64,000 bases of DNA from NCBI GenBank assembly GCA_902779395.1, contig CACZBK010000022.1, forward strand, positions 1 through 64,000, read 5' to 3'. Made by a program: the position numbers and the translations under genes. The notes beneath the pieces are model-generated. The model did no database searches, was not told the DNA's origin, and was given only the letters and a program-made list of their open reading frames with translations. Below, in pieces: positions 42,591-53,482 of the stretch. Within the stretch, counting starts at the first letter, position 1; each line of letters opens with the position of its first letter. The DNA comes from an uncultured Lachnospiraceae bacterium (lineage in GTDB: Bacteria > Bacillota > Clostridia > Lachnospirales > Lachnospiraceae).

Positions 42591-42613
42591 CTGTATATCC
42601 TCCTAATCCCGGC

Positions 42614-42796
42614 TTACTCTTCTACCTTCAGCATGTAACCGACCTGCTGAATCTGTCCTCTGGTGGCCGCGTTGTCCGGAAGGGTCACGGTCTTGTGCAT
42701 CTTAGTAAGACCCATAGCCTCAACGGTCCTTCTGTGCTTGGGAACGGCACCAATGGGAGATCTTACCAAAGTGATCTTTAAAGTTTTCTCTGCCAT
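42614..42796 (-). CDS. rpmD: 50S ribosomal protein L30
   Basis: 60 residues, the short bacterial form (LKITLVRSPIGAVPKHRRTVEAMGL, VGYMLKVEE). It lies 17 nt after rpsE and 23 nt before rplO, with its own AGGAGG site. Confidence 0.98.
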   Translation of the reverse strand: MAEKTLKITLVRSPIGAVPKHRRTVEAMGLTKMHKTVTLPDNAATRGQIQQVGYMLKVEE

Positions 42797-42813
42797 GATA
42801 TTCTCCTCCTTAC

Positions 42814-43326
42814 TTACGCGCGGATCTCATCCACAGATTTGCCTCTTGCTATAGCAACTTCCTCAGGGCTCTTAAGAGCTGCGAGGCCTGCTATTGTAGC
42901 AAGTACGACGTTCTGCTTGTTGTTTGATCCCAAAGACTTTGTACGGATATTCTTTATACCTGCCATATCGCAGACGATACGTGCGGGACCGCCTGCAATG
43001 ACACCGGTACCACCGGGAGCACGCTTAAGAAGCACGCTTGCGGATCCGAAAGCTCCGATCTGATCATGTGTGATACTCTCATTGTCATCACGTGCAACGC
43101 TTACAAGATGCTTAGCTGCATCTTCCTTGCCTTTACGGATGGCTTCGGGAATTTCACTTGCCTTACCAAGGCCTGCTCCAACATGACCGTTACCGTCACC
43201 TACAACTACCAGTGCTGTAAAACGGAAGTTACGACCACCCTTTACAACCTTGGTAACACGCTTGATGGTGACTACCTTATCGTTCAGTTCACCTAACTGA
43301 CTGGCATCTATTCTTTCACGTCTCAT
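42814..43326 (-). CDS. rpsE: 30S ribosomal protein S5
   Basis: 170 residues. The double-stranded-RNA-binding-like N-terminal part ([33 protein letters not shown]) and C-terminal domain ([31 protein letters not shown]) are both typical. Proofreading-related protein of the 30S body; normal length and position. Confidence 0.99.
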   Translation of the reverse strand: MRRERIDASQLGELNDKVVTIKRVTKVVKGGRNFRFTALVVVGDGNGHVGAGLGKASEIPEAIRKGKEDAAKHLVSVARDDNESITHDQIGAFGSASVLLKRAPGGTGVIAGGPARIVCDMAGIKNIRTKSLGSNNKQNVVLATIAGLAALKSPEEVAIARGKSVDEIRA

Positions 43327-43340
43327 ATTCTACTCTCCTC

Positions 43341-43709
43341 CTAGAACTGTAAGCCGGCTTCTCTTGCCGCCTCAGCTAATGCTGCAACCTTACCGTGATA
43401 AATGTAACCGCCTCTGTCGAAAACGACGGTCTCGATGCCCTTGTCTAATGCGCGCTTTGCAATGATGCTGCCAAGCACCTTTGCAGCCTCCACGTCGTTG
43501 GTCTTCTGAAGCTGCGCCTTAACATCCTTTTCCACTGTTGAAGCAGCTACCAGTGTATTTCCGGCCTCATCATCGATGACCTGAGCATACATATGGTTAT
43601 TGCTTCTGTATACCGCAAGGCGGGGCCTGCTGGCTGTGCCGCTGAAACGGTTGCGGATCTTTAAATGCTTCTTCTCGCGCACTTTCTGTCTTGATTCTTT
43701 GCTTACCAT
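43341..43709 (-). CDS. rplR: 50S ribosomal protein L18
   Basis: 122 residues, the 5S rRNA-binding protein. Recognisable blocks are [28 protein letters not shown], and [25 protein letters not shown] at the C-terminus. It begins 15 nt after rplF and ends 14 nt before rpsE. Confidence 0.99.
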   Translation of the reverse strand: MVSKESRQKVREKKHLKIRNRFSGTASRPRLAVYRSNNHMYAQVIDDEAGNTLVAASTVEKDVKAQLQKTNDVEAAKVLGSIIAKRALDKGIETVVFDRGGYIYHGKVAALAEAAREAGLQF

Positions 43710-43724
43710 TTCCTAAGGCCCTCC

Positions 43725-44267
43725 TTACTTCTTACCGGTCTTGCCGACTTTACGTCTGATGGTCTCATCCGCATACTTGATACCCTTGCCCTTATAAGGT
43801 TCAGGTCTTCTCTTATCGCGGATCTCAGCGGCAAACTGACCGACTTTTTCTTTATCGATACCCTTAACGATGATGATATTCTGGCCGTCTACAACAGTCT
43901 CGATACCTTCGGGATCTTCCATCTCAACGGGATGTGAATATCCAAGTGAAAGCACCAGCTTCTTGCCCTGCTTAGCAGCCCTGTAACCTACACCATTAAC
44001 TTCAAGCTTCTTCTCATAGCCGTTTGTAACACCTACGACCATATTGTTGATCAGTGTCCTTGTAAGACCATGAAGAGACTTACTTCTCTTTAAGTCATTG
44101 GGTCTTGATACAGTGAGCTCTGCTCCTTCAAGCTTGATCTCCATCTCTGCGGGGAGCACTCTCTCAAGTGTACCCTTTGGACCCTTTACAGTCACTTTAT
44201 TATTTTCTGCTATATCTACCGTTACTCCGGCAGGTACAGCGATTGGCATTCTTCCGATTCGTGACAT
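43725..44267 (-). CDS. rplF: 50S ribosomal protein L6
   Basis: 180 residues from ATG 44267 ([19 protein letters not shown]), which has GGAGGG seven bases upstream. The frame is open to 44300, but that extension has no ribosome site and overlaps the end of rpsH. Two L6 repeats are visible, with [26 protein letters not shown] at the end. Binds near the sarcin-ricin loop. Confidence 0.98.
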   Translation of the reverse strand: MSRIGRMPIAVPAGVTVDIAENNKVTVKGPKGTLERVLPAEMEIKLEGAELTVSRPNDLKRSKSLHGLTRTLINNMVVGVTNGYEKKLEVNGVGYRAAKQGKKLVLSLGYSHPVEMEDPEGIETVVDGQNIIIVKGIDKEKVGQFAAEIRDKRRPEPYKGKGIKYADETIRRKVGKTGKK

Positions 44268-44289
44268 GCCCGTACCCTCCTTTAAAATT

Positions 44290-44691
44290 TTACCATACAA
44301 ATGCTAATACTTCGCCGCCAACTCCCTGCTTGCGGGCTTCCTTATCTGTGATGATGCCCTTATTGGTAGAGATGATGGCAACTCCCAGACCGCCTAATAC
44401 GCGGGGAAGTTCATCCTTGCCTGCGTACACACGAAGACCGGGCTTTGAGATCCTCTTTATACCGGTGATGATCTTCTCGGTCTTGTCTGCACCGTACTTC
44501 AAAGTGATGTGGATAGTCTTGAATGCTCCATCATCAACCACATCATATTTTCTGATATAACCTTCATCCTGCAGTATCTGGGCGATAGCCAGCTTCATCT
44601 TGGATGAGGGAACGTCAACCGTATCATGCTTTGCAGTATTTGCGTTACGGATTCTCGTAAGCATATCTGCGATAGGATCGCTCATAGTCAT
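44290..44691 (-). CDS. rpsH: 30S ribosomal protein S8
   Basis: 133 residues ([58 protein letters not shown]). S8 is a central-domain 16S binder and the usual translational repressor of the spc operon in enterobacteria; no repressor site was looked for here. GGAGGAGG precedes the start. Confidence 0.99.
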   Translation of the reverse strand: MTMSDPIADMLTRIRNANTAKHDTVDVPSSKMKLAIAQILQDEGYIRKYDVVDDGAFKTIHITLKYGADKTEKIITGIKRISKPGLRVYAGKDELPRVLGGLGVAIISTNKGIITDKEARKQGVGGEVLAFVW

Positions 44692-44714
44692 TTCCTTTTT
44701 CCTCCTCCTTTATT

Positions 44715-44900
44715 TTACCAACTGGATTTCTTGACGCCGGGTATCTGGCCCTTGTAAGCCAGCTCTCTGAAGCAAACACGGCAGATGCCATACTTGCGCA
44801 GAACTGAATGGGGGCGTCCGCAGATTCTGCAACGGGTATATGCCCGTGTGGAGAATTTGGGTTTGCGTGACTGCTTGATCTTCATTGCTGTTTTTGCCAT
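44715..44900 (-). CDS. rpsN: 30S ribosomal protein S14, zinc-binding type Z
   Basis: 61 residues with the C+ zinc motif: [38 protein letters not shown]. This short form is typical of Firmicutes. It lies between rplE and rpsH as expected. Confidence 0.99.
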   Translation of the reverse strand: MAKTAMKIKQSRKPKFSTRAYTRCRICGRPHSVLRKYGICRVCFRELAYKGQIPGVKKSSW

Positions 44901-44921
44901 GATTTCTTATCCTCCGTTTAT

Positions 44922-45470
44922 TCAGGCTGAAGCCTTTGCAAAGGGCATGTTAAACAGTGTCAAAAGCTCTCTTGCTTCTTCATCGGTCTTAGCGGTGGTA
45001 ACGATGATAACGTCCATACCGCGTACCTTATCCACCTTATCGTATTCGATCTCGGGGAAGATGAGCTGCTCCTTAATGCCCAGAGCGTAGTTGCCTCTGC
45101 CGTCGAATGCATTGGGGTTAACACCTCTGAAGTCACGCACACGGGGCAGTGCCAGGTTGATCAGTCGATCAAGGAACTCATACATCTTATCGCCGCGAAG
45201 AGTTGTCTTGCAGCCGATTGCCTGATGCTCTCTGATCTTAAAGTTTGCAATGGAGTTCTTAGCACGGGTAATGACTGCCTTCTGGCCGGTGATGGTCTCC
45301 ATATCGGAAACAGCGCTCTCAAGGATCTTTGCATTATCCTTTGCCTCACCTACACCCATGTTTACAACGATCTTGTCGATCTTGGGAACTTCCATTATGT
45401 TCTTATAGCCGAACTTCTTTGTAAGTGCAGCTACTATCTCATTTGTATATGTATCTTTTAATCTGCTCAT
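44922..45470 (-). CDS. rplE: 50S ribosomal protein L5
   Basis: 182 residues, the 5S rRNA-binding protein that also contacts P-site tRNA ([67 protein letters not shown]). Normal length. It follows rplX by 15 nt. Confidence 0.99.
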   Translation of the reverse strand: MSRLKDTYTNEIVAALTKKFGYKNIMEVPKIDKIVVNMGVGEAKDNAKILESAVSDMETITGQKAVITRAKNSIANFKIREHQAIGCKTTLRGDKMYEFLDRLINLALPRVRDFRGVNPNAFDGRGNYALGIKEQLIFPEIEYDKVDKVRGMDVIIVTTAKTDEEARELLTLFNMPFAKASA

Positions 45471-45485
45471 TCAGAACCTCCTCCG

Positions 45486-45803
45486 TTAATCGATCACATC
45501 ACCGGTGGACTTGGCAACACGAACTTTCTTGCCGTCATCCGTTACCTTAAAACCGATCCTGGTGGGCTGTCCCTTGTGAACATACATCACGTTAGAGATG
45601 TCGATAGCAGCTTCCTTCTCGATAATACCACCGGTCTGGTTCTGTGCTGAAGGCTTAGCATGACGCTTAACGATGTTAATACCTTCTACAAGCACTTTGC
45701 CATTCTTACTGTCAACCTTCAGGACCTTGCCTTCTTTTCCTTTGCCCTTCTTGGTGCTTCCGGTCATCACGCGGACCGTATCGCCTGTCTTGATCTTTGT
45801 CAT
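45486..45803 (-). CDS. rplX: 50S ribosomal protein L24
   Basis: 105 residues from ATG 45803 (MTKIKTGDTVRVMTGSTKKGKG). GGAGGG lies eight bases upstream; an in-frame GTG at 45812 abuts that site and is rejected. KOW-type assembly-initiator protein with NIVKRHAKPSAQNQTGGIIEKEA. Confidence 0.98.
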   Translation of the reverse strand: MTKIKTGDTVRVMTGSTKKGKGKEGKVLKVDSKNGKVLVEGINIVKRHAKPSAQNQTGGIIEKEAAIDISNVMYVHKGQPTRIGFKVTDDGKKVRVAKSTGDVID

Positions 45804-45817
45804 CTTCAGCACCCTCC

Positions 45818-46186
45818 TTATAATACTTCGGGAGCCAGAGAAACTATCTTCATAAACTGCTTCTCTCTCAGCTCTCTTGCCACAGGCCCGAAGATACGGG
45901 TTCCTCTGGGTGTTTTATCATCTTTGATGATTACTGCTGCATTCTCGTCAAACTTGATGTAGGATCCGTCTTTTCTGTGCGCACCCTTTACGGAACGAAC
46001 AACAACAGCCTTTACTACATCACCTTTCTTGACAACGCCGCCGGGTGTTGCATCCTTGACCGTAGCAACGATCACATCCCCTATATTGGCATATCTCCTG
46101 GTGGAGCCGCCTGATACGCGGATGCACAGGATCTCTTTAGCACCTGTATTGTCAGCGACTTTAAGTCTGCTTTCCTGCTGTATCAT
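45818..46186 (-). CDS. rplN: 50S ribosomal protein L14
   Basis: 122 residues ([75 protein letters not shown]). It contacts 16S rRNA across the subunit interface. Canonical length and start. Confidence 0.99.
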   Translation of the reverse strand: MIQQESRLKVADNTGAKEILCIRVSGGSTRRYANIGDVIVATVKDATPGGVVKKGDVVKAVVVRSVKGAHRKDGSYIKFDENAAVIIKDDKTPRGTRIFGPVARELREKQFMKIVSLAPEVL

Positions 46187-46207
46187 GATCTATCTCCTTT
46201 CATCCGC

Positions 46208-46465
46208 TTACTTAGCTCTTTCAACGATTTCCACCAGTCTCCATCTCTTATCCTTAGACAGAGGGCGGGTCTCCATAACCTTTACGGTATCGCCGTTCTT
46301 GGCATCATTTGTCTCATCATGAGCCTTAAGCTTGTAGGTCTTCTTTACGATCTTGTTGTAAAGAGGGTGACGAACGTGATCTTCAACTGCCACGGTGATG
46401 GTCTTATCCATCTTGTCACTTATAACCTTTCCGGTACGTGTTTTTCTTAAATTTCTCTCTTCCAC
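46208..46465 (-). CDS. rpsQ: 30S ribosomal protein S17
   Basis: 85 residues, OB-fold primary 16S binder ([66 protein letters not shown]). It lies 18 nt after rpmC. Confidence 0.99.
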   Translation of the reverse strand: MEERNLRKTRTGKVISDKMDKTITVAVEDHVRHPLYNKIVKKTYKLKAHDETNDAKNGDTVKVMETRPLSKDKRWRLVEIVERAK

Positions 46466-46483
46466 TTTTTATCCCTCCCGGCC

Positions 46484-46696
46484 TTATGCTCGACTGCTTG
46501 CACTCAGAACTGTCTGAATGCGGGCTATGTTCTTTTTGACCTCGCCAATCCTGGCCGTATTATCAAGCTGGTTGGTGGCATTCTGGAATCTTAAGTTGAA
46601 CAGCTCCTTCTTTGCATCAACCAGTGCCTGATTAAGTTCTGCCGGAGATTTCTCTCTCAGGCTGTCTGTATATTTCTTAATCTTCTTAGTTGCCAT
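46484..46696 (-). CDS. rpmC: 50S ribosomal protein L29
   Basis: 70 residues of helical hairpin ([52 protein letters not shown]) near the tunnel exit, where it helps form the docking site for SRP and trigger factor. It overlaps the end of rplP by 11 bp. Confidence 0.98.
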   Translation of the reverse strand: MATKKIKKYTDSLREKSPAELNQALVDAKKELFNLRFQNATNQLDNTARIGEVKKNIARIQTVLSASSRA

Positions 46697-47147
46697 TTAC
46701 AACACCGCCTTCCTGATCAGCTCCAACCTCAGCTTCAAGCTCAGCTTTGGAAACAATCTTGCACTTGCAGGGCAGTTTGTGAGTTGCAAGACGAAGTGCC
46801 TCTCTTGCTATTTCTTCAGACACACCTGCGATCTCGAACATCACGCGTCCCGGCTTTACAACTGCTACCCAGTACTCAAGAGTACCTTTTCCTGAACCCA
46901 TTCGGGTCTCAGCAGGCTTTGTGGTTACCGGCTTATCCGGGAAGATCTTTATCCACACGCGGCCACCACGCTTGATATAACGGGTCATTGCCACACGGGC
47001 TGCCTCTATCTGGTTCGATTTGATCCAGGCGGGCTCTGTTGCTATGATACCATACTCACCATAGGTGATCACATTGCCGCGGCTGGCCTTGCCTGACATG
47101 GTACCGCGGAACTGCTTACGGCGCTTTACTCTCTTAGGCATTAACAT
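46686..47147 (-). CDS. rplP: 50S ribosomal protein L16
   Basis: 153 residues ([68 protein letters not shown]). It organises the A-site tRNA region. The C-terminal tail ([19 protein letters not shown]) is slightly longer and more acidic than usual. Confidence 0.98.
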   Translation of the reverse strand: MLMPKRVKRRKQFRGTMSGKASRGNVITYGEYGIIATEPAWIKSNQIEAARVAMTRYIKRGGRVWIKIFPDKPVTTKPAETRMGSGKGTLEYWVAVVKPGRVMFEIAGVSEEIAREALRLATHKLPCKCKIVSKAELEAEVGADQEGGVVNGN

Positions 47148-47166
47148 GATTTCTTACGCTCCTTCC

Positions 47167-47859
47167 TTAGGCATCCTTGCGGGCCTTGTCTTCACTGTTT
47201 CCCTTTGTGGGAAGCACCTCACCGCGATAGATCCAAACCTTAACACCGATCTTTCCGTAGGTTGTATCTGCCTCGGCAAAGCCGTAGTCAATATCTGCAC
47301 GGAGTGTCTGCAGGGGGATGGTACCCTCACTGTAGAATTCCGTTCTTGCCATATCGGCACCGCCTAAACGTCCGCTTACTGCAGCCTTGATTCCCATGGC
47401 CCCCGTAAGGGAATTTCCGCGGTTATCTTTCTTCATGGTACGGCTCATGCAGCTCTTTACTGCGCGGCGGAAGGAGATACGGTTCTCCAGCTGCTGTGCA
47501 ATGTTCTCAGCTACGAGCTGAGCGTCTGCATCGGGCTTCTTAACTTCCTGAACATCCAGGTTAAGATCCTTGCGGCCTATCTCTTTCTGAAGAGCCTTCT
47601 TTGTGGTCTCAATACCTGTGCCGCCCTTACCGATAACAACACCGGGCTTCTGGGTGTAAACAACTACCTCAACCTTGTCACCCTTTCTGGCGATATCGAT
47701 CTTGGAGATGCCGGCTGCATACAGCCTCTTCTTCAGGAACTTTCTGATATTGTAATCCTCAACGAGGTAATCAGCGAACTTATCCTCTGAGTACCACTTG
47801 GAATCCCAATCCTTTATCACACCGACTCTTAAGCCGTGCGGATTAACTTTCTGACCCAT
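47167..47859 (-). CDS. rpsC: 30S ribosomal protein S3
   Basis: 230 residues from ATG 47859 ([23 protein letters not shown]), with AAAGGAGC upstream. The frame is open for 42 more codons but that part overlaps rplV. KH domain with [17 protein letters not shown] and the C-terminal domain with [21 protein letters not shown] are typical of this mRNA-entry-channel protein. Confidence 0.99.
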   Translation of the reverse strand: MGQKVNPHGLRVGVIKDWDSKWYSEDKFADYLVEDYNIRKFLKKRLYAAGISKIDIARKGDKVEVVVYTQKPGVVIGKGGTGIETTKKALQKEIGRKDLNLDVQEVKKPDADAQLVAENIAQQLENRISFRRAVKSCMSRTMKKDNRGNSLTGAMGIKAAVSGRLGGADMARTEFYSEGTIPLQTLRADIDYGFAEADTTYGKIGVKVWIYRGEVLPTKGNSEDKARKDA

Positions 47860-47861
47860 AC

Positions 47862-48260
47862 TTACTCTGCTCCTTTCTCGTCCAGAACGATGGTGATGTG
47901 ACTTACTCTCTTTTCGATGCGGTATGCTCTTCCCTGTGCCCTGGGATGGATCCTCTTCATCGTAGGTCCCTTGTTTGCAAAGCACTCTGCAATATACAGG
48001 TTATCGGGGTTCATACCGTTATTGTTCTCTGCATTGGCAATTGCCGAATCCAGAAGCTTGCCGATCAGGGCTGAAGCATATCTGGGATTGTACTTGAGTA
48101 TTGCCCTTGCGGTGGTCACATCCTTGCCCCGGATCGCGTCCAGAACGAAGCATGCCTTCTGAACAGAAACCCTGGCGTAAGAAAGTTTTGCGGAGGGTCT
48201 TTTCTCTCTGTTCTCTTCATTTCTCTGTCGCTTTATCTGCGATCTGTGTCCCTTAGCCAT
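47862..48260 (-). CDS. rplV: 50S ribosomal protein L22
   Basis: 132 residues. The N-terminus is extended and very basic ([24 protein letters not shown]), before the usual [22 protein letters not shown] and the tunnel loop [20 protein letters not shown]-type region. It ends 2 nt before rpsC. Confidence 0.98.
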   Translation of the reverse strand: MAKGHRSQIKRQRNEENREKRPSAKLSYARVSVQKACFVLDAIRGKDVTTARAILKYNPRYASALIGKLLDSAIANAENNNGMNPDNLYIAECFANKGPTMKRIHPRAQGRAYRIEKRVSHITIVLDEKGAE

Positions 48261-48274
48261 TGTAACTCTCCTCC

Positions 48275-48556
48275 TTACTTCACCTTGGATTTCTTATCGT
48301 CCTTACCGTGTCCACGGAAAGTACGTGTAGCAACAAATTCTCCAAGCTTGTGTCCTACCATATCTTCGGTAACATATACAGGCACATGCTTGCGTCCGTC
48401 ATGTACTGCGATCGTGTTTCCCACAAATGAGGGGAAGATCGTGGAACGTCTGGACCAGGTCTTGATCGCCGTCTTCTTGCCTGATGCGTTCATGGCCTCA
48501 ACTGCCTTCAAAAGGCTGGCATCTGCAAAAGGGCCTTTCTTTAATGATCTTGCCAT
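48275..48556 (-). CDS. rpsS: 30S ribosomal protein S19
   Basis: 93 residues ([64 protein letters not shown]). Canonical head protein that pairs with S13. Normal position between rplB and rplV. Confidence 0.99.
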   Translation of the reverse strand: MARSLKKGPFADASLLKAVEAMNASGKKTAIKTWSRRSTIFPSFVGNTIAVHDGRKHVPVYVTEDMVGHKLGEFVATRTFRGHGKDDKKSKVK

Positions 48557-48574
48557 TGTATTATCCTCCTCCCC

Positions 48575-49417
48575 TTACTTTATCGCTTTGCCGTCGCGTC
48601 TTCTTACGATCAGCTTGTTAGACTGTTTCTTCTTCTTCCTGGTCTTTAAGCCAAGAGCCGGCTTACCCCAGGGGGTAGAGGGACCGGGACGTCCGATACC
48701 TGTCTTACCTTCACCACCACCATGAGGATGGTCGTTGGGGTTCATTACGGAACCGCGTACTGTAGGACGGATACCCATGTGACGCTTGCGTCCTGCCTTA
48801 CCGATATTGATCAGGTTATGATCACCGTTTCCGATAACACCGATGGAAGCGCGGCACTCGATGGGAACCATTCTCATCTCGCCTGAAGGGAGACGCAGTG
48901 TTGCGTACTTGCCTTCCTTAGCCATAAGCTGTGCGGCATTACCTGCTGCTCTTACCATCTGGCCGCCCTTGCCGGGAAGCAGCTCGATATTATGTACCAT
49001 GGTACCGACGGGGATCTCAGATAAAGGCAGGCAGTTTCCGGGACGAACCTCGGCGTTTGCTCCGTTCATTATCTTCATACCGTTCTTAAGCCCTTCGGGT
49101 GCCAGTATATATGCCTTTTCGCCGTCTGCATAGCAGATCAGTGCGATATTTGCGGTACGGTTGGGATCGTATTCGATACCGATCACCTTTGCAGGCACAT
49201 CATCCTTAAGACGCTTGAAATCAACGATCCTGTATTTCTGTCTGTTGCCGCCGCCGTGATGACGTACAGTTATCTTACCCTGATTGTTACGGCCTGCGGT
49301 CTTATCCTTCTTCGCAAGAAGTGACTTTTCGGGGCTTTTCTTGGTTATTTCCGAGAAATCCGAACCGGTCATATTTCTTCTTGACGGTGTATAGGGATTA
49401 TACTTTTTAATACCCAT
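48575..49417 (-). CDS. rplB: 50S ribosomal protein L2
   Basis: 280 residues, core protein next to the peptidyl transferase centre ([79 protein letters not shown] with the conserved His). Length and start normal. Confidence 0.99.
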   Translation of the reverse strand: MGIKKYNPYTPSRRNMTGSDFSEITKKSPEKSLLAKKDKTAGRNNQGKITVRHHGGGNRQKYRIVDFKRLKDDVPAKVIGIEYDPNRTANIALICYADGEKAYILAPEGLKNGMKIMNGANAEVRPGNCLPLSEIPVGTMVHNIELLPGKGGQMVRAAGNAAQLMAKEGKYATLRLPSGEMRMVPIECRASIGVIGNGDHNLINIGKAGRKRHMGIRPTVRGSVMNPNDHPHGGGEGKTGIGRPGPSTPWGKPALGLKTRKKKKQSNKLIVRRRDGKAIK

Positions 49418-49474
49418 TTCTCTTCTCCTTCTTTCCGGTTTATTAGCACACTTGTCTGTGTATACTGCGGACTA

Positions 49475-49774
49475 TTACAGTCCTGCAAAGATCTCGATGT
49501 CCTTGCTGTCTGCGGTGAGCTGTACAATAGCCTTCTTGGTCTTTGCAGTCTTTCCGCTCACAAGGCCGCGGCGTCTGGACTTACCCTCTTTATTCTGGGT
49601 GTTGACCTTTGCCACCTTAACGCCGTCGAACATTTTCTCAACAGCATCCTTGATCTGGGTCTTGTTTGCTTCGGGATGAACAAGGAAAGTGTACTTCTTC
49701 TCGCCCATACCCTCCATGCTCTTCTCAGTGACCATGGGTTTAAGGATCACATCATAATATAATAAGCTTGCCAT
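49475..49774 (-). CDS. rplW: 50S ribosomal protein L23
   Basis: 99 residues ([53 protein letters not shown]). Tunnel-exit protein that docks trigger factor and SRP. Its ATG shares one base with the rplD stop. Confidence 0.98.
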   Translation of the reverse strand: MASLLYYDVILKPMVTEKSMEGMGEKKYTFLVHPEANKTQIKDAVEKMFDGVKVAKVNTQNKEGKSRRRGLVSGKTAKTKKAIVQLTADSKDIEIFAGL

Positions 49775-50394
49775 TATGCGTACACCTCCTCAATGTTGGC
49801 TACTGCTGCCTTGGTAAGGACCACGGTGCCTGCATTCATGACATCATATACGTTCATGTTATCTGCAACCGTTGTCTTGGTCCCGGGGATGTTGCGTGCG
49901 GAGAGGATCACATTGTCATTCTTCTCTTCCATAACTACCAGAGCTTTCTCAGCCTTGATATTTCCCAGCACCTCAGCAAACTTCTTTGTCTTTACTTCAT
50001 CCATCTTCAGCTCATCAAGCACGATAAGCTTCTGATCCTGTACCTTGCTGGTAAGAGCACTCTTAAGAGCAGCTCTCTTCTCCTTCCTGTTAAGCTTGAA
50101 GGAGTAATCCCTGGGAACGGGAGCGAATACAACTCCGCCGCCTTTCCACTGGGGAGCACGGATAGAACCCTGACGGGCATGTCCCGTACCCTTCTGTCTC
50201 CAGGGCTTTCTGCCGCCGCCGGATACTTCCGAACGGGTCTTAGCTTTCTGTGTGCCCTGTCTTAAATTAGCAAGCTGCTGTACCACTGCCAGATGTACGA
50301 GATGTTCATTGATCTCTACGCCGAATACTGCGTCATTCAGATCGATGGTACCAACTTCCTTGCCTTCCATATTTACAACAGATACTGTAGCCAT
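49774..50394 (-). CDS. rplD: 50S ribosomal protein L4
   Basis: 206 residues with the basic loop that lines the exit tunnel ([39 protein letters not shown]) and the globular domain ([18 protein letters not shown]). In some bacteria L4 represses the S10 operon through its leader; the leader here is long enough for such control. Confidence 0.99.
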   Translation of the reverse strand: MATVSVVNMEGKEVGTIDLNDAVFGVEINEHLVHLAVVQQLANLRQGTQKAKTRSEVSGGGRKPWRQKGTGHARQGSIRAPQWKGGGVVFAPVPRDYSFKLNRKEKRAALKSALTSKVQDQKLIVLDELKMDEVKTKKFAEVLGNIKAEKALVVMEEKNDNVILSARNIPGTKTTVADNMNVYDVMNAGTVVLTKAAVANIEEVYA

Positions 50395-50415
50395 CTTTTA
50401 ACTTCCTCCTTCCAC

Positions 50416-51099
50416 TTAAGCGTCTGCCTTGGTGGTCTCTTTGATGGTGATCAGAGCTTTCTTAGCTCCGGGCACTGCACCCTTGACCAACAGCAGATTC
50501 TTTTCTGCGTCCACGCGTACTACTTCCAGATTCTTAACCGTCACCTGAACGCTTCCCATGTGTCCGGCCATTCTCTTGCCCTTGAACACCCTGGAAGGTG
50601 AGGAGCAGGCACCGTTTGATCCTGCATGGCGATGATACTTGGAACCGTGAGCCATAGGTCCTCTGGACTGTCCGTGACGCTTGATGGCGCCCTGGAATCC
50701 TTTACCCTTGGTAATAGCGGTCGCATCTACCTTATCACCGTTTGCGAAGATGTCAGCCCTGATCTCCTGAGCCAGGCTGTACTCCTCTGCATTCTCAAAG
50801 CGGAACTCTCTTAAATATCTCTTTGCGGAAACTCCTGCTTTCTTGAAGTGACCCTGCTCAGCCTTGTTAGCACCGTGACGGTGAACTATTTCCTTGCTGC
50901 CGGCCTTGTCCTTGTTCACGATACGCTCCTTCTTCTCGCCGAAGCCTACCTGAACTGCAGAGTATCCGTCATTCTCCACTGTCTTGACCTGGGTTACAAC
51001 GCAGGGGCCTGCTTCCAGAACAGTTACAGGGATAAGACTTCCGTCTTCCTTAAAGATCTGTGTCATACCGATCTTTGTTGCCAGTATTGCTTTCTTCAT
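50416..51099 (-). CDS. rplC: 50S ribosomal protein L3
   Basis: 227 residues from ATG 51099 ([35 protein letters not shown]), with AAAGGAGGG upstream; a longer open frame to 51150 has no support. The conserved [23 protein letters not shown] loop reaches toward the peptidyl transferase centre. Normal length. Confidence 0.99.
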   Translation of the reverse strand: MKKAILATKIGMTQIFKEDGSLIPVTVLEAGPCVVTQVKTVENDGYSAVQVGFGEKKERIVNKDKAGSKEIVHRHGANKAEQGHFKKAGVSAKRYLREFRFENAEEYSLAQEIRADIFANGDKVDATAITKGKGFQGAIKRHGQSRGPMAHGSKYHRHAGSNGACSSPSRVFKGKRMAGHMGSVQVTVKNLEVVRVDAEKNLLLVKGAVPGAKKALITIKETTKADA

Positions 51100-51169
51100 T
51101 TCATTCCCTCCTTTGTTTCTACTAAAGCGGTACGCACATTTCGCGTACATAAAGTTAGTAGAGGTTTAA

Positions 51170-51484
51170 TTATTTCATCTTTACGTCTACGTAGACACCT
51201 GCAGGCAGATCCGTCTTCTGCATAGCCTCAACGATCTTGGGGCTGGCATTGTGGATATCGATCAGGCGCTTGTGGGTGCGCTGCTCGAACTGCTCACGGC
51301 TGTCCTTGTACTTATGTACCGCACGCAGAATGGTAACCACTTCCTTTCTGGTAGGTAAGGGTACCGGACCGCTGACCACTGCACCGCTCTTCTTTGCGGT
51401 ATCAACGATCTTCTTTGCGGATGCATCCACCAGCTGGTGGTCATAAGCCTTAAGAATAACTCGCATCTTCTGTCCTGTTGCCAT
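51170..51484 (-). CDS. rpsJ: 30S ribosomal protein S10
   Basis: 104 residues ([74 protein letters not shown]). First gene of the S10 operon and partner of NusB in antitermination. Preceded by a leader of about 260 nt. Confidence 0.99.
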   Translation of the reverse strand: MATGQKMRVILKAYDHQLVDASAKKIVDTAKKSGAVVSGPVPLPTRKEVVTILRAVHKYKDSREQFEQRTHKRLIDIHNASPKIVEAMQKTDLPAGVYVDVKMK

Positions 51485-51746
51485 AAAAAAAGTCTCCTCT
51501 CTTTGTAATTGATTTCTTACAAGCGGCGACTGTACACTCTCCCGTGTGTGTCATTTTTTCTCTTTAGTAAAAGCTCTTTTGAGAGCCGTTACCATACACT
51601 ACACGTCGTTTCTGCCAAAGGCAGACTGTTATTAAGTACAGTGACTTGTCGTCATGATGATTGACATTCGCTCCGCGAAAAACCCGCCGTGCCTTATGTT
51701 TTCGGTCAGGCGGCAACCTCCGCTTCACAGCTATCATGTCACAGCA
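51485..51746 (-). promoter_or_regulatory. S10 operon leader
   Basis: About 260 nt of untranslated leader between the predicted start and rpsJ. Several hairpins are visible on the minus strand, including TCTGCC/GGCAGA and GCTCT/AGAGC near 51570-51630 and a longer GC-rich stem around 51660-51720. No open frame with a ribosome site lies in it. A long leader before rpsJ fits autoregulation by a ribosomal protein, but no specific binding site was identified. Confidence 0.6.
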
Positions 51747-51752
51747 AGGGGT

Positions 51753-51781
51753 AGTATACACTATGCATAAAATAATTGCAA
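51753..51781 (-). promoter_or_regulatory. S10 operon promoter
   Basis: Minus strand TTGCAA (51781-51776), 17-bp spacer ending GTG, TATACT (51758-51753), preceded by a very A/T-rich stretch (51785-51810) that could serve as an UP element. Predicted start near 51746. Confidence 0.8.
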
Positions 51782-51821
51782 GTATTTTTTACAAATTTTT
51801 TAATAATCTTCTCAGACACAG

Positions 51822-51849
51822 AAAACCGGGGGACCGTCCCCCCGGTTTT
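51822..51849 (-). terminator. Intrinsic terminator after putP
   Basis: AAAACCGGGGGA and TCCCCCCGGTTTT arms with a 3-nt loop and one bulge. The arms' own A/T ends give a T tract on either strand. It lies 12 nt after the putP stop and upstream of the S10 promoter. Confidence 0.85.
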
Positions 51850-51861
51850 ACGTATCTGTAT

Positions 51862-53385
51862 TCAGGCTTTCTTATGAACTCTGTCAAAGGTATCGGTAAT
51901 ATCCTTCTCCGGTGCTTTGGTAAGAAGACTTACCACCACTATGCAGATAAGGCTTATAGGAAATCCGACCGCCAGCGAATAAAGGCCGGTCGAAGCCCCC
52001 AGTGTTGTTCCCGATACAAACGGTATATAATCCCACAGGATAACGGTAAGCGCTCCGCTCACAAGCCCGGCGATAGCCCCGGGCAGATTTGTCCTCTTCC
52101 AGAAAAGACTCATCAGCACGAGCGGTCCGAAAGCCGCACCAAGCCCCGCCCAGGCATCGCTCACGAGCGTCATGACCGATGAATTGGGATCCAGTGCTAT
52201 GATGTATGCCACTATAGCTATGACTATTATCGCGATACGGCTCAGCATCAGGACCTTCTTATCATCTGCGTCTTTCTTTATCACTCCCTTATAGATATCC
52301 TCTGCTATGGCCGATGCACTGACCAGAAGCTGTGAATCCGCTGTACTCATTATAGCTGCCAGTATACCGCAAAGGAAGATACCCGCTATAAATGATGCAT
52401 GGATGTTTTCAACGAATATCTTCTTGATCATTTCTATAAATATACGTTCGCTTCCGGCTTCCATAACAGCATCATAATCCATAAAAGCCCTTCCGACAAC
52501 ACCGATCACGCATGCAAATACAAGCGAAAGTGTTACCCAGCTGATAGCTACTGCTTTTGATTTGCCCATCTCCTTCTCATCCCTGACAGCCATAAAACGC
52601 ACAAGGATATGAGGCATGCCGAAATAACCAAGTCCCCAGCCGAAACCGGAAATAATGCTTGTAGCACTCGTACCGGTAAACAGACTTGTAAAAGACGCAG
52701 TATCACTTATCCCATTATTTACAAGTCCCTGTTCTACAGTAAGGCCGTCCCCTTTCATTATCGCAAGTGCAACAAGAGGCACTGCCAGGAGTCCGACTAT
52801 CATCAGCGTTCCCTGGATAAAGTCCGTTACGCACACTGCCTTAAATCCGCCCAGGAACGTATAGGATAATATGACCACCGCACCTATCGTAAGCGCTGCG
52901 GTATAGCCGATACCGAACACCGAACTGAAGAGCTTTCCGCCGGCAGCGAATGCAGAGGCCGTATAGACCACAAAAAAGAATGCTATGATGATCGACGATA
53001 CGGTCATCAGTACCTTCTTTTTATCTCCGTAACGATGTTCAAAAAACATGGGAAGCGTCACGGAATTGCCGGCCAGGATAGTATAGCGGCGAAGAGGTGA
53101 TGCCACTATCAGCCAGTTTAAAATGGTTCCGACAAGAAGCCCAAGAGCTACCCATCCGTCTCCGGATATACCTGTTATAAAGATCGCACCGGGCAGTCCC
53201 ATAAGGAGCCAGCCGCTCATATCGGAAGCCTGGGCAGAAAGTGCAGCCACAAAGCCGCCAAGCGACCTGCCGCCCAGGAAATAATCTTCCGAATTCTGGT
53301 TCTTTTTGCTGTAGACCGCACCTATGCAGACCATCATCAGCATATACAGTACGAATGCAGCAACGAGCATAACATTTAAGCCCAT
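51862..53385 (-). CDS. putP: Sodium/proline symporter, PutP type
   Basis: About 507 residues, 12-13 transmembrane segments of the SSS family. Features are EDYFLGGRSLGGFVAALSAQASDMSGWLLMGLPG (sodium site), FLGGFKAVCVTDFIQGTLMI, and GFGWGLGYFGMPHILVRFMA, characteristic of proline transporters. ATG 53385 has GAGAGG nine bases upstream; an in-frame ATG at 53406 has none. Imports proline or a related compatible solute with sodium. Monocistronic, with its own promoter and terminator. Confidence 0.92.
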   Translation of the reverse strand: MGLNVMLVAAFVLYMLMMVCIGAVYSKKNQNSEDYFLGGRSLGGFVAALSAQASDMSGWLLMGLPGAIFITGISGDGWVALGLLVGTILNWLIVASPLRRYTILAGNSVTLPMFFEHRYGDKKKVLMTVSSIIIAFFFVVYTASAFAAGGKLFSSVFGIGYTAALTIGAVVILSYTFLGGFKAVCVTDFIQGTLMIVGLLAVPLVALAIMKGDGLTVEQGLVNNGISDTASFTSLFTGTSATSIISGFGWGLGYFGMPHILVRFMAVRDEKEMGKSKAVAISWVTLSLVFACVIGVVGRAFMDYDAVMEAGSERIFIEMIKKIFVENIHASFIAGIFLCGILAAIMSTADSQLLVSASAIAEDIYKGVIKKDADDKKVLMLSRIAIIVIAIVAYIIALDPNSSVMTLVSDAWAGLGAAFGPLVLMSLFWKRTNLPGAIAGLVSGALTVILWDYIPFVSGTTLGASTGLYSLAVGFPISLICIVVVSLLTKAPEKDITDTFDRVHKKA

Positions 53386-53428
53386 GTTTTTATACCTCTC
53401 TTCCATATAATAATACTAAACATACAGG

Positions 53429-53457
53429 ATTCTATCATAATGCGTATTTATTGACAA
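53429..53457 (-). promoter_or_regulatory. putP promoter
   Basis: Minus strand TTGTCA (53457-53452), 17-bp spacer ending TGA, TAGAAT (53434-53429): a -35 plus an extended -10. Start near 53422, leader about 37 nt. Confidence 0.72.
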
Positions 53458-53482
53458 GAACGGTACACATCTGCCGTCTTCA

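Noticed and set aside
47860-47985. Extended rpsC frame overlapping rplV
   Set aside because: The canonical S3 start MGQKVNPHG at 47859 has its own ribosome site; the extra part is rplV in another frame.
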